Source: Bemisia tabaci
Lineage: Eukaryota > Arthropoda > Insecta > Hemiptera > Aleyrodidae
Direction: 5' to 3'
NCBI RefSeq assembly: GCF_918797505.1
Contig: NC_092793.1
Span: 62,329,749-62,393,748, forward strand
DNA: 64,000 nucleotides
Each line of letters opens with the position of its first letter. Position 1 is the first letter of the stretch. The position numbers and the translations under genes are program-made. Positions 43,610-56,292 of this stretch are shown here, piece after piece. A model generated the notes under the pieces. That model did not search any database. It was not told the origin of the DNA and saw only the letters and a program-made list of their open reading frames with translations.

Positions 43610-44575
43610 TTTCTAGCAAAGAAAATGTGTGCCCCTTTATGATTGGTCTACGATTTACTGGTTTACCGCAGGCTCTTACGAAAGTGAGAAAAGCCTAAAC
43701 AGGTCGACAGGGTTAAGAGAGTTAATGCGAATCCTCTTATGGGAAATACTTAGGTATGTACCGGCACCAACCTTCTCTTGTGGGATCAATGCAAAATAAC
43801 GGTTCCCTTCGAAGTGGCAAATCATGCATATGACCCAACATTGACACTATAGTTTTATTTATTCAATTAGCCTCCTCCCCCCCCCCCCCCACAGTCCGCT
43901 CCGCCGCCCAATCTCAATGCTTTATTTTCTCAATGTATGATGTATCTCTAAATGTTTTCTTTGATGCATTTAAACAGGATTTTCAATGGGCCTGTTGCAC
44001 CAATTTTTTTTATTGCTTTAATCAAAAGAACTATAGGGCTCCTGATGTCACATGCACAGGAATTTTCCCGGTGTTTTTTGATCACTGGAAACCCCCAAAA
44101 AATCAACTTAAAAACGCCTCAAAATTTGGATTTTCAAAACGGTCGTTTCGGGTCCGCCATACTTGTGACGAGAAATGGTTCGACAGACCTGGTTTCTTCA
44201 TCACTTACGATGTATTTTCCCGTAAGGAAATGGCAGCCGCTTTTCATATGCAAATATCGAGTCAATCGATAATTTTTTGATCAAAATGGAAATCAGAAAT
44301 GGATTCCTCGTACGTTTGATTGGTTATCACCTTCATTAGATTAATAAGAACCGACGGGATATACCCTATTTTTAAGGAAGACTGTAGTCAATGGGCGATT
44401 GTTTACATCTGCTTAGTGGTAACAGACGTGGACATTAGCTCAATATTTAGCGATTTTCATGAGTTTTTACATTTTTGTCACTATTTGAAGGTAAGTTTAT
44501 TTTCCAAATCAATTGTTAAGTGCCTTAGGATCATGTTAAAAGCTGTAAATGTATACTTTGTTACTTATTAATTCA
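43610..44575. other. Noncoding stretch
   Basis: A poly-C run at 43878-43891 and overlapping ORFs of about 110 codons in two frames (43933-44280) with no recognisable motif. Confidence 0.4.
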
Positions 44576-44580
44576 GAACA

Positions 44581-44976
44581 CACTCCGGCAGTCCAACGCT
44601 CAAACCTGGATGTAGCGAGTCAGTTGTAATTTCTAAATATTTCACCCTTTAATGTTTCACTGAAGACACCAAAATGATAGTATCAATCATTGATGATGAG
44701 AAAAACTTACCTTTGACAATACTGTTGAGATGAAGAGACCGGCATGTTTTAGCTGGAGGCAAGGAAAGTAGACGTAGGATCCTTCTTCGGTTACCAGACT
44801 TTATCGATAAATTTTTCTGAATGGTGTTACATTTAAATACACAGGATTTGAAAATAACATACGTTAATAAAACGTGGGAACGTTCTGAATGATATTAAGA
44901 TGTTTGTTGAAGAGTTAAGAATGATTTATACGCATTCAGAGAACATCCATGGTTTGAGCGTTGGACTGCCGGAGTG
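44581..44976. mobile_element. TIR element, 396 bp
   Basis: Terminal inverted repeats cactccggcagtccaacgct... of 26 bp, perfect, with a further 7 bp (tggatgt) after a one-base offset. No convincing target duplication. No ORF. Confidence 0.8.
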
Positions 44977-44984
44977 AGTTCATG

Positions 44985-45895
44985 CAAAATTTAAGCAATT
45001 TTCAGCTCTGAAGGGTAGTTTTAGGCCTCCAAAATTTACGATATACCTAAAGTCGGTGGTATTAGTGTTCGAGTGCTTTAAATAACCATATCTAAGAAGC
45101 CTTTAGGCTTCATAAGTATCAAGGAGCAAGGACATTTCTTTTCAATGACATAACGAAACTTTACACCGGTAATTTGCCTGTGTTAGCCCCGATACACCTT
45201 TAAATCGACTTTGTTTTCCAGCAGCTGAACCAAATCGTTTTCTTTTTGGCTTAGGTGACTCGAAAGACACTTTACCTCTAGAATCTGAAGAATTTTCGCT
45301 TTTGACTCTTCAAAAAATTTAAACTCGTTCCGGAAAACCGTGCTGGGCGAATGTTACAAACAATCGACGAAATCGCACGATGTGGCCACTTTGAAGGGGA
45401 AAAGGGCGCATTTTAAAAGTGACGCCGTAAATTTTATTATCTTTCTTGCAAAGTACTCTAAAAATGTGCTACTATAGAAAATTTTAAAGCCGTAGCAACA
45501 ATTTAAAGGTAAAAAAAATACACACCGTGCGGGGAGATTGTTAGGGAAAATCGCACGATGTGGCCACTTTGAGGGGGAGAAAAGGGCATTATAAAATTTG
45601 GGAGGTAAATTTGCTTATATTTCTTGTAAATAACTTAAAAAAGTGTGTTACCTCCAAAAATTTCAAAGCCATAGCAACATTTAAAAGGGGAGAAAAAAAT
45701 TCGCAAAATGACGGGAAAACGCGTCTTCGCACGCCACGCTCGCAACTTTAGGCTCTTTGAGGCGCCATTAAAAAAATGTTTTTCTCCATTTTCGTTTTCC
45801 CCCCGTTATTCTCTCATCAAATGGAGCCATTTGCAGGGTTCCGCACTTTAAATTTCCGAAAAGTCAAAAATAAGGGCCACCCTAATGTACATTTC
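44985..45895. repeat. Dispersed 0.9-kb repeat, copy 1
   Basis: Collinear with 59322-60258. Shared landmarks are gcaattttcagctctga, gtagttttagg, cacttta.ac.accatat, the 20-mer cgcacgatgtggccactttg (twice in each copy) and the right end gggccaccctaat. The twice-present 20-mer reflects an internal tandem duplication of about 180 bp (45370 and 45549). No reading frame is conserved between copies. Confidence 0.85.
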
Positions 45896-45899
45896 ATCT

Positions 45900-48270
45900 T
45901 ACTTTAGGATATACTACCTCTGTATAGTAAGGAGGAAAGTAAGTACCAAATTATTTCATGTTAAATAAAAATGTTTTTTGTTTTATCTTTATTGTGGTCG
46001 ACCGTCACCGGTCAAGGACCAAGGAACCGCCCGAAAGTTGCTGAAGTCGACCTTTTCTGCCTCGTGTGAATGCACAGTAGTCCGTAGCCAACCTATCCCA
46101 AAATAGGGGTTTACCTTCCAAATTCTAGAAAAAACTCTCTGGCATGTATCCTATGTTTTTTTTAGCGCTAAGTTCGAATTTGAACTTGGCTACCTTCGAT
46201 TTTTGCCGCTAAAGCCGCTATCTAGAAAAAACGTTGCCAAATCTTATTTTTGTCCAAGAATCGGTAATAACTCGTTCCATGTGCATCGGACGGCAAATGA
46301 AGCTATTGCAAAGCGAAAATACATTAAATTTTGATTGTGAAGCATGGATCAAAGTTTTGATACAATGCATGTACCGTCCGCCAGAGCGCGCTGAAAACAG
46401 CGGGAAATTTGGACAATCGGAATTTTTGGCGTTTTTCTGAAATACCTTTTTTCTGAGCGATTTTTCGGCGAAAACGGTCAACGCAAAAAATTAAGTCAGC
46501 AAAAAATGCTACAAGAAAGACTTTCAATTTTTGGACTAATGACTGTTTATACAGAAGTTAGGAGTGCTTGAAGTCTGAGACTACAACGGCCGAAATCGGT
46601 GGCAACGCTGGATCACGGCTCTGTCATATTATAAGGATTGTAATATGCTTTCATAACGTATTATTTTAGCTTTGAGGCATTGGATCCCGCTATGAACATT
46701 AAAGTTGGAGATTTCAATTCACCCAGTATGGCATCCTTTTCTAGATTCCTACTCTGCCCTTTCCCACGGATCTCGCAAAATTATGATGGGGCACTTTCCT
46801 TTCAGTGTCTAACTTTTTTCGAACCCGGGGGAAAAAGAGTTAAAGTCGCCTAAACGATAATTTCAGTATTATTATTACCAATGCGAATTGTTAGTCGAAC
46901 TAATTTTAATATCTGCGGTTCCAAACTTTGCGAACTGGGTCACAGGATTCGAACCCGAAAATTGAAGTTGGGAAGGCGGAGTCCGGAACAAGGTTATCGT
47001 CAGGGTTTTGAATATTTCAGGTACCTGGCGCCGTCAATGCTTTTTAATTATTTTTCTTGGGAGAAATCCTTCCTTACGGTACTTTTAAAAAAAATCACAG
47101 CAACATAAATACAAAACTAAAATACATAATAATACACGGGACGCTTCGATGTCTTACCCACCGCTAAAAAGTACACCAAAAAAAAATGAAATTAAAATCT
47201 ACAGAAACCAACACGGCGTTACAAAGTGATGGGCAACAAGGTGAGATACGTACCGTCACCAAGTAGTACCGCCGTGCTGATTTCTTTTGATTTTAATATC
47301 TATTACATGTTTTCCTCTTCAGCGGTTGAAATGGCAGGAGCGCATTTGAGATTAGCAGGAAATTTTTTAATCAGCTCCTCCGGTTCAGGCTTCTCCTTTG
47401 CTATCGGCGACAAGTAATTCTTCGTTGGCAGCCAGACTTATTTCATCGGACGTGGTTCCATACCCTTCCATGCTTTAACTTGCTGGTTTGCCCTAAAAGA
47501 GTGTTTTTGGGCGGCCTCGGAAGAACAAGGCAACGTGTCATAATTTGGAATGCCGTTTTCACCAGGCTTCATACCATCATTATTCAGCGAAGTTTCCTCG
47601 GAGTTTTCATAGCCCTAGAGCAAAAGCTGCACACGTGTGCACTTAAGGGTGCACGGATTTTTGCGAATACTAATGGAATTCCGGCAAAACTCCATGCAGG
47701 AGGATTTCTCACTCGAAGAATAAAGAAGAGGAGGAAGAAGAACAAGAAGAATTTGAAGCTTCAGAGGTCGTACAAATAGATTTTAAAGACGTTTAAGGAC
47801 GGTTTTTAAGATCGATAACCCTGATTCGGGGACGGGCTCCTCCCTACTGTTATAACGGACTTTCCGCTGAGTTGCGGAGAAAGGAAATAAAGACATTTCG
47901 GACGATGAAAAGACACTTTATTCTGGTATAGGAACACAGGACAGCGGAGACAAGCACAGAGCCTAAAAGACGACGACGGAGACTGTCTCTGCAGAATGGA
48001 CTCGTCCAAACATGGATGGAAAAAAGGCGGGCTGATTGGTCCTTCTCAAGAGGCGGAGTTTGACATGGCGCGAAATGTGAAAGCTATACAACAACTCTCC
48101 CCCCCCCCCCAAAAAAAAAAAAAAAATTTTAAAGGACTGACCAGATCACCAAGACATGTGGTTCTGATTAAGACGTGTGACATGACAATCGAGATAGTGG
48201 ACTATTATTGGACTGACATAAGACTTTTGACAGGCAGAACGTGTAGACTTGGACCTGTGAAAGTACTACA
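45900..48270. other. Noncoding stretch with weak exon-like pieces
   Basis: No gene established. At 47326 a pyrimidine tract plus CAG is followed by a short frame (AVEMAGAHLRLAGNFLISSS) of 31 codons; 47480-47779 has a basic-ended 99-codon frame. Neither shows a domain. A C10 A16 run lies at 48098-48126. Confidence 0.3.
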
Positions 48271-48279
48271 GACAAGATG

Positions 48280-48465
48280 TTTGGACTATGACTTTTGAAC
48301 GTGCGACAGACAAGACATTTAGACTTTGACTTTATGACAGAACTTGGACAACATTTTTGACATAAGACAGACAAAACGTTTGGACTATGACTTTTAAATG
48401 TACGACAGACAAGACATTTAGAATTTGACTTTATGACTGAACTTGGACAACATTTTTGACGTAAT
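48280..48465. repeat. Two-copy tandem repeat, unit 99 bp
   Basis: tttggactatgacttttgaa begins at 48280 and tttggactatgacttttaaa at 48379. Each unit continues cgacagacaagacattta, then gaacttggacaacatttttg. The preceding 48150-48275 shows weaker gacaagac / ggac words of the same kind. Confidence 0.9.
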
Positions 48466-48824
48466 TCGAGGTCTGGCGATGGGTACCTAACAGCGTTGCT
48501 GCAGTCTGGCTGTCTTGGTAATGAAGGAGTTTGAAAATTCTTTACAGAATGAGTCTCTATTTTTCATGTTCATTTACCGATGATTTGTTGATGATTTATT
48601 CCTACTTGTCAATAAAGATGATATTCATGGCTTAGTTGCCGTTTTTAACTCTTGGTGTCCCTGTATAAAATTTATTTCAGAATAAGAACATGAAAATTGC
48701 TTGAATTTTTTTATAGATTTCACTGTGGTTCGACATGATAACAAAATTGTTTTGCAAATGGTACCGGAAACCATCTGCCTCTGGCCGTTATTTAAATTAT
48801 TTATTATTTAAACCTCTAAGAGGT

Positions 48825-49045
48825 TGTTCCAAAAACGCCGATTTTGGCCCCCCCTGGATTTGGCCCAAACTTTGCTCAGATGTTGTACTAAGTGTCCCTG
48901 ATGCTTGGGCAAAATTTCAGCCCCCTCGGATAATTAGGGGGGAGGGGGCAGGGGGGCAAAGTTGCAATTTTTTTAAAACTTTAAAAATCGATATCTCGCG
49001 AACGGTTTGAGTGTAAGTGTTGCGGTTTGCGCTAAAAAACGTCAA
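48825..49045. repeat. Dispersed repeat, copy 2 (partner 28200-28445)
   Basis: Same order of blocks as copy 1, including cagcc.cctcggata and gtgttgcggtttgcgct. Its G-rich middle is tggata attaggggggaggg. Confidence 0.7.
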
Positions 49046-49459
49046 AAAATATTCTCTACAAGAATATTAATGATTTTTGCAAGGTTGCGTAATTTATCGC
49101 GGTCATAAATCGATTTTTTCGATTTTGAAGGTTCGACTTTTTTTTCGTTTTTCGTCTCTCCTCTCTTTGGAATCGTTGCTACGTGAATGAAAACCTGTTG
49201 AGGTGATTCTCTATGAAATTTTGCATCTACCACACTTTGTTTGATCTTGGGGAAATGATTCGTTCGTGAGTTATAGCGATTTTTCTGCGCGTTATCGGTT
49301 ACGCGCGGGCGGCTTATCGGCGGCGCTCCATCCCGCGCGGGCAAGGCAGAGGTTGATTCACCGCTAGGGCCTTATATTCATGCTGTAGGCTGTAATTAAC
49401 GATATTTTCTCCTCCCCCCACCCTTCCCCTGCAATAAATATTTGTTTAATACTTCGTTA

Positions 49460-49735
49460 TACAGGGTATCCCAGACCACCCGTAACAGGTCTTTTTCTCG
49501 GTTGGTTTAGGTAGTACGAAGTGGGGGGCCGCGGGATTGAATAGGGAATTGACCCCAAGGAATCCGAATTTCACGGTCCCGGAACCCCCCATGCCCCCCT
49601 TGGGAGGTAAAGAGGGGGTCACGATCCCCAAAGTCGGGAGACATTGTGCCTCCCCCTTTTACCCCCCGAGGGTGGCTAGGGGGGCATCGGGACCGTGAAA
49701 TTCGGATTTCATTTTTCAGTTTGCAGTTATTCCTA
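49460..49735. mobile_element. CAGGGTATCCC-ended element fragment
   Basis: Starts cagggtatcccagaccaccc and continues ctttttctcggttggttta and gaattgaccccaaggaatcc. The same three blocks in the same order form 52179-52260 plus 60690-60720, and, in inverse, 61440-61553. Inverted halves (ccgaatttcacggtcccg against gggaccgtgaaattcgg) lie around C/G-rich runs. Confidence 0.65.
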
Positions 49736-49764
49736 CCTCGGTCAGTTGCATGCTCATTTTCTCG

Positions 49765-49872
49765 TTTTAATTTTTACATTTTTTAGCTTCTGTTCCAGTT
49801 GAGAATGGGCATGTAAGTAACCCGAAACGTCTTAGTTTGTTTTATTTCTCCTTATTCTCCTTAGCCTTGAAT

Positions 49873-49929
<57 letters not shown>
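49765..49929. repeat. Hammerhead-like repeat end followed by poly(T)
   Basis: tttttacattttttagcttc, then ttgagaatggg ... acccgaaacgt, matches 13390-13460 in order. A run of about 51 T (49879-49929) follows 50 bp downstream. Confidence 0.5.
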
Positions 49930-49930
<1 letters not shown>

Positions 49931-50498
49931 TAGTTTAATGTGTTTTTATCAAACCCTCAATCTACTATTATTAAACTAACAGAAAGTCCCCAAAGTTTAG
50001 AAAACTTTTAAGGCAAAGCATTAATTTCACCTCATATCTCAAGCATTGCCAAGTTTCATATTTTATTACACATTTTTAACTGTCGGTTACGTACTATTTG
50101 GGAATGCCGCCTTGCGAGGACCTCTGGCAGTCCCGCGGGAGAAGCTATACTTGATTCAATGGATTGTTTGTCACTCACTATAACTTTGTACTACTGAGTC
50201 AAAATAGTTCGCGCCAAAGCTAGAAAAAGGAAGTTTAATACCTTTAAAATGAAGTAATGAAATTTGTTTAAAGGTGGTGAACTTTCGTTTTTAAGGTGTT
50301 GCATATTTGGACTGAGTTAAGCAGAAAGGAACCAACCCACATTTTGGAAAAAATCGTGTCATGAGTGGTTTTGAACTCAACCACTGCTCTACTATCTGTC
50401 TCCAAAAATTCAAAGTTTTTGTTGGAGCAAATTTTGCAGAAATTGAACTTGAAGTTTATCTTTTACATTGAGTCTTATGCAGGAGCCAAACTTTAAAC

Positions 50499-50767
50499 CT
50501 CTTTTTCTCGGTTCGATCCCGATGTGGCTTGGTTCCTTTCTGTTTAACTCCGTCCATTTTAGCTATTCCTGTTATAGTAAAATCACGCATATAAAACGTG
50601 CAACGTGGTTGGAACTACGTGAACTACCTCCCGTGGAACTACCTCTTTTTCTCGGTTCGATCCCGATGTGGCTTGGTTCCTTTCTGTTTAACTCCATCCA
50701 TTTTAGCTATTCCTGTTATAGTAAAATCACGCATATAAAACGTGCAACGTGGTGGGAACTACGTATA
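50499..50767. repeat. Young two-copy tandem duplication, unit 144 bp
   Basis: ctttttctcggttcgatccc starts at 50501 and 50645. The shared 120 bp (gtggcttggttcctttctgt, aaaatcacgcatataaaacg) differ at about two bases (ccgtcc/ccatcc, gttgg/gtggg). The near identity indicates a recent event or homogenisation. Confidence 0.95.
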
Positions 50768-50829
50768 CGTAGTTCCCGCTTTTCTACGATGTTCGATCTG
50801 CTCGTTTCATCAAATACTGTAATTATTTA

Positions 50830-52150
50830 ACATTATGTTGTATTGATTAATTGCATAAAACATGAAATAACATCAAAATATGTTTAGATACTATGATTAA
50901 CTCGCCACTATTGAGCTCATTGTTTGCCAAAAATAAATCCCTGACGACTAGTGGATGTTTTGTCGGTTTTCACCCAAAAAATCTACTTTGAAAACCCTAA
51001 AAGAAGCGAAAAATATGCGACCACGAAATGACTCATTCGATATGTCAAGCTGACCAATTAATTTTCACGACCTTGTAAACTTTCAGTTTTAATTCAGGTT
51101 TTACAGACAAGATTTTTTATGGGTAAATAGATGAGATATGATATGCTTCGAAGCGTAACAGGTCCGTTTTCTGTAAAAGAAATTAAATAAACCGATAATT
51201 TAGTAAAACAATTTCAGTGCACTGATGTTTGATTATGCTCCCGCCATAGTTTTACCTTAAGTTCCTACATTAAAACATGATTAGAGTCCCTGCCAAATAA
51301 TTTTACAATGTTCTAAACTGTGACAGAGGATTACCTGACGTCACTTTAACATGTATTGTAAATGCAGGGAGGAAAATGGCGGATCTTCTGTCGCAGTCTA
51401 AAAGTGTGTAAACTTATTTGCCTTGGACTCTCTATAGTACAATTAAACGACTAACGTAATTAGCTGTCCCCTCATTGACTGACCACAATTTCTGATACCA
51501 TCAAGCTTTCAAGGTTATTTCGATCTGTCCATTTAACAATTCATGGATAAAACGGGAGAAGAAAAAAACTTAAGAGAGAACTTCGGGACGAAGCATGAAC
51601 ATATAAGGCGTGGCTTTAAACCAGAACGCGAAGACAGAAGCTGAAACCAATGCGAAGAGAGCAATGCGCATCGAGAGCGCCTAACGTAAGAGTCGGTCGA
51701 CGCTAAAACCGAGCAAATCCATTTCCTGAGCTCTATTAGAATGCCTGTATCCCAGGGCTTTTTAGATGGAGAGCATGCTCGGTTTAAGCACTGACCGTAT
51801 CAAGAAGGGGTGAGAGCAACATTCTATAACTTCAAACGTGCGTGCATGGGAGCCCATATCACGTACCAGCCTTCGGTTGGAACAAACCTGTCAATACTTA
51901 CTCGAAACGCCTGAAGCAAAGTGCCTCGAAATTTCCCAGCGTATCGATTCCATCCCTTCAAACTTAACCTTAAATACGACCCAAGGGGCCGCAAGAGCTA
52001 TGTAAAATACAGAAACAAATCGTTCCTTGATGACCAGCCGTCCAGCCATAGCCCTCAACAGCTCTTCTGTCCACACCTAAACCGCCGCAACACGGTCTCC
52101 TAATGTTGCTCCGTTGGAGATTTTGCTTTCTTTTTCGAAGAATAATTACG
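50830..52150. other. Noncoding stretch
   Basis: No gene or element recognised; the open frames on both strands near 51890-52100 lack motifs. Confidence 0.4.
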
Positions 52151-52178
52151 AGAAAACATGACTCAAACTACTATTATA

Positions 52179-52500
52179 CAGGGTGTCCCAGAGCACCCGT
52201 ATCAGGCCTTTTTCTCGGTTGATTTAGGTCGGACGAAGTCGGGGACGGGGTGGAATGGTAACGGTGCGATCGCTCCACGGTGCGTGGACTCCACGCACTC
52301 ACCCCCTTCCAAAACCGATGCATCGGATCCACGGGTCGTGGAGCCCACGCACCAAATCAGAGAGAAGTGGTGTGTGGAGCCCACGCCCTGTGGATCGATT
52401 GCACCTGTGCATCGGCTCCACGGTGCATTCCCTCCACAGGCCCGTTCCCGAAAAAACTGGACCCGGTAATTCTCAAATTTTTCGCAGCGCGCCCTCGGAC
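52179..52500. mobile_element. Palindrome-word element, GTGGAGCCCAC type, with CAGGGTGTCCC end
   Basis: Starts cagggtgtcccagagcaccc and ctttttctcggttgattta. From 52262 the sequence is a chain of GTGGAG/CTCCAC words: ctccacggtgcgtggactcc, atccacgggtcgtggagccc, gtgtggagcccacg, ggctccacggtgc. An inverted copy lies at 60480-60690. The overlapping ORFs in three frames arise from the GC-rich repeats. Confidence 0.7.
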
Positions 52501-52639
52501 GATTTTCCACCTTGATTTGAACTGTCTGGAATACAGTAATGCAGTATTTTTAGTGGTGACCTCATCATATTGCCGAAGAAAGGTTTTATCGCCTTTCTCA
52601 CCCCAGGAAAGTTACAAGGTTTTTGGCAAAAGTCCCTTC

Positions 52640-52951
52640 CCCAAGTAGCAGTGATCGCGATAAATAGCGATTTTATCAGTTGGTTATCGCGATTATATCG
52701 GTGACAGTATATCGAGATATTATCGCATTAAAAATTGCGATATATGGCGATTAAATCGCTACAAATTGCAATTTTGGGTTCGATTAAATCGAGATTAAAT
52801 TGCCATTTATTGCGATTTTTATTTCGAAAATACCGCGATTTTATCGCGATAAGATCAAGGATAATCCTTCAGATGTTGATGATCCTGTCGATTTTATCGC
52901 CGATGAAACCGCAATATGTAGCAATTTTTCCGTTGAGAAATGCTACTTGGG
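52640..52951 (+). mobile_element. Palindrome-word element, GCGAT type (copy d)
   Basis: Starts cccaagtagcagtgatcgcg and ends cgttgagaaatgctacttggg. The interior follows copy c closely (aatagcgattttatcagttg, gatgttgatgatcctg) but is about 50 bp shorter. Confidence 0.8.
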
Positions 52952-54005
52952 CCTTAGGTATGCGAATTCTTTTGTATTTGGGGGGGGGGGGGGGTCCATT
53001 ACGCATGACCTTGTCTCCACGGTACGTTTCATGGGATTTGTCTCAGGGAAAAATCTCACTTCCGAAGTAGGGAAAAATATGAAGTTAGTCAATACGAATC
53101 ACAGTTCCACCTAAGAGTCATTGTGGAGTCCCAAGAACGACTTTAAAAAAGAAGAAGTTTATGTTGTGTTGTTTAACGAGAAAAAAAGCCCAGAAGTTTC
53201 ATTCCTACGATTCGAACTTGGGACAAAACCCGTGAAACGTCCCGTGGAGACAAAGGCGTATGAATGTTCCAACACGGTGATCAAATGGATCGCAAGGGCA
53301 GGCACTGCCCTTCATCCCTTCAATACTTTTCATAGCGCGGACATTTGGAAAATGTTGATTGAGTATTGCAATTTTACATCGTCGTTACTGATCTAACTCT
53401 AAGATTAACGTGTAACGCATTAAGTACACCCGATGCGCGAAGCGCCTCAAAGGGTTGGACCTCAAAGCGGTCAGTGGGTGTACCCTCTGATTTCAATAGA
53501 TGAGAAAATTATGAAATAAAACTCTCTTGAACATTGCTTTAATATTTGCAGGAAACTTGTGACCCTGAAGTGGCGCTTTAAAGATGGCATGAGGGTGAAA
53601 GGAAGTGCGCGGGAATATGGGTGTGGGGCGAGGTGAAAGCAGTCAGTGGTCAACTCGTGTCTTTAACTTACTATGTGTAAATTGAAGGGTGGCATATTTC
53701 GAAACCGCTGCCAATTGCGAGGCGGTATGCGGCATCTTTGCATTAGCCTGATCACTGAAAAAAGTAACTGAATCGAGCTCTCATACTATATATTGGAAAA
53801 TAAAGAAATATTCAAGGGTGAAAAACACGAATGGCAACACTGTAAGGGTTTGAACTGAATGGACGAAAAAGGGTCCGAACTGTTTATTGTTCTTGGCTAG
53901 CTGTCGTTCGCGACAAATTACAACTCCTCCGCGCCGCGGAATCTTTTTTGTTTCAGGTATAACCGCTGCGGCGCGGCGGTGACATGAATTTTATTCCTGT
54001 CTACA
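52952..54005. other. Noncoding stretch
   Basis: No gene recognised; a 14-G run at 52981-52994. Confidence 0.4.
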
Positions 54006-54010
54006 AACGG

Positions 54011-54473
54011 TGTCCAAAAATAACTGAGACCAAGTTTGTAATTCGGAAACTAAGAAAGGTATTAAATGCAGTTTGTTAGAGGTTGTAGTTCATACTATGA
54101 ACCATCAAACCTCAAAATTTGAGCTCATTCGGTTGAAAACTCACCGAGTTATTGCAATTTTGGTGACAAGTTGCACGAGCAAATAGCCATACAGGATTTT
54201 CGAGCATCTATAATTTTTCATTTCACGAACTATTCCTGAGCCGCGCTGCAGATTACTCGAAATTAATTACTCGAAAATCCTGTACCTACGGTTATTTGCT
54301 CGTGCAACAAGTCACCGAAAAATTGCAATAACTCAGTGAGTTTTCACCCGAATAAGCTCAAATTTTGAGGTTTAATGGCTACTAGTATGAACTACAGCCC
54401 CATACAAACCGCATTTTGACATCGATCATGGTTTCCGAATTATGTACAGATTTGATCTCAGTCGTTTTGGGAT
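54011..54473. repeat. Foldback element, about 460 bp
   Basis: Ends caaaaataactgagacc and the inverse of gatctcagtcgttttggg. Inner arms gcaaatagccatacaggatt against aatcctgtacctacggttatttgc, and ctcaccgagttattgcaatt against aattgcaataactcagtgag. The arms are nearly continuous around a centre near 54245. Confidence 0.85.
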
Positions 54474-54479
54474 GTATAA

Positions 54480-56145
54480 TCTTGCATTCTTGAATCTCTA
54501 CAAAATTTGCAGGAGGCTCATGTAAAATCGAATTCAAAACTAAGTTATTTATTTCAACATTAAAGCAATTACAAATTTAGTGATGTCACGTAATAGTGGA
54601 TCCAATTATGCTGAGTATTATGTGATTTCCGTCTTTTTATATTCATGCGTGATTTCATGTAGGTTAGTGGCTCATTGCAAAGAGTCCAATGCCTCAAATT
54701 GCTGCTGCCATTTCCTCAGAGGCCCGCTCTAGAATAATCGTAGGGCGAGAATGAACTAGAAGGGAAGTGGATAGCTTCACAAAACTTACCTGTATTCAAA
54801 TAGACAGTTTCGCAATTTCTTGGTGTGATTTTTTCTAAATGTTTTTCATACCTATTTTTGAAATGTTATTGGTTTAAATAGGTACCACCAGACTGGTACC
54901 GCAAATTTTAGTCTTTCAAATATTCAGCAAGACGATATTAGCAAGGGCTCAGGGCCAATATTGTAATAGGTATTGAGAACAGCATTTATTTTATAGTATA
55001 CCACCTGACCTCACCTGACGGAACATAATTCTCAAGCATGTGAACCTTACAGTCCATGATGGGATGATAAGAAAGAAAAAGTTCAGTATGCCTTTCAAAG
55101 ATTATTTGTAGAAAGTGCGTCTTTAAGCTAATTGCATACGGCCACATTTTACGTCCGGATAATCTCACGTGTAAGTAGTCTTAAGGCAGCAGCAATTTTA
55201 AAAGAGATATTCACCATAACCTGGAGCACAAATTACGCTTGTAAAACGTTTAATGCCGTCCTCTTTCTAAAATCGTAGGGTATGAAATGGGTTTTTGCAA
55301 AAATCTCAAAAATATGAGCTCGCTGGCGCTGAGAATTTTTTTTTTTTTTTTTAAAATATGCTCTGGGTTTTCCTTACACGTTTCTATAGGTATTGCCTTT
55401 CACACAGCATTCTTTAAAAAAATATGCATGACCTCTCACTGCAGTTGTTGCAATTTATTACTTATCAGTCACCACTCGCGCTTATCATTTTTTATGCATT
55501 TCCTCGTAATAAAGTGTGTATCAGCAAATTACGCCAACCCTGTGATCTCAAATGAGTTGGAGAGGGGTATTTTTTTCACCCCTGCACTGAAAAAAATTGA
55601 CTGTCCGGTCATCAGAATTCCCATTATTAATACCCGGACGAGGATTCGGAATCATCTGAGTCAAAAAGAAGTATCCTTGTTGCGATCCGTGTGTTTCTGT
55701 TATTATTCAAAGAGCGTTCTGTCACTTTAAACAGATTATCAGTTGACTTAACAAGAATTTTCGTCCGGAAATCATCGAGTGGACAATTTTTCGCGGGGTA
55801 TTTTGTCAAACACTACCTTCCTGCCCACGGAGCTATTCAAATAAAGGATAAATAAATTCCTCTACACAAAGTACAGGTATGACCCGATTGATCCCAAACA
55901 TTTTTCTAATATATAACTGACGAGTAGCGATCATTTTTTCAGGGCTTAAAGAATCAGATGATTATACATACATTTTAATCGCCCCTTAACATGATTTGTT
56001 AACAGGTTTTGTTTGATAACCAAAAATAATCATTCATCGCATATACATAGTTAATGCAAAAGAGAAAGAAAAAAATCGATCTTTCATTACCTCCAAAATT
56101 GATTCCATTAATATTACTGTATATTTGGTCTTGAGATACACGGTA
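54480..56145. other. Noncoding stretch
   Basis: No gene recognised. Near 55580-55800 gcactgaaaaaaattg and caatttttcgcgggg form weak inverted ends with gtccgg / ccggac inside, a possible decayed CACTGAAAAA element. Confidence 0.35.
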
Positions 56146-56150
56146 TTTGA

Positions 56151-56292
56151 ATTGGACTGCATTTTGCAATTTGGAACTATAAATTCTGGCTCATCTGAGA
56201 AACACTTATCTACATGGGGAAACTAATGGCACATACGTTATTTTTAAACCGGGCCAGAATTTATAGTTCCAAATTGCAAGATGCAGTCCAAT
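56151..56292. mobile_element. Very short TIR element, 142 bp
   Basis: attggactgcattttgcaat...aattctggc and its inverse form terminal repeats of about 40 bp with few mismatches around a 60-bp spacer. Similarity extends weakly outward (tacacggtattt against gtatacagta). Confidence 0.8.

Noticed and set aside
43933..44280. 115- and 106-codon ORFs in two frames
   Set aside because: Same-strand overlapping frames without motifs; composition like surrounding noncoding DNA.
46945..46970. Minus-strand GGGTTCGAATCC as a tRNA or SINE B box
   Set aside because: No A box at proper distance and no cloverleaf could be drawn.
52158..52648. Several overlapping GC-rich ORFs over 100 codons
   Set aside because: Produced by GTGGAG/CTCCAC word repeats; mirrored by the inverted copy at 60.5 kb.
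55287..55730. 147-codon ORF
   Set aside because: Starts in a T-run (poly-F), no domain, no splice or promoter evidence.
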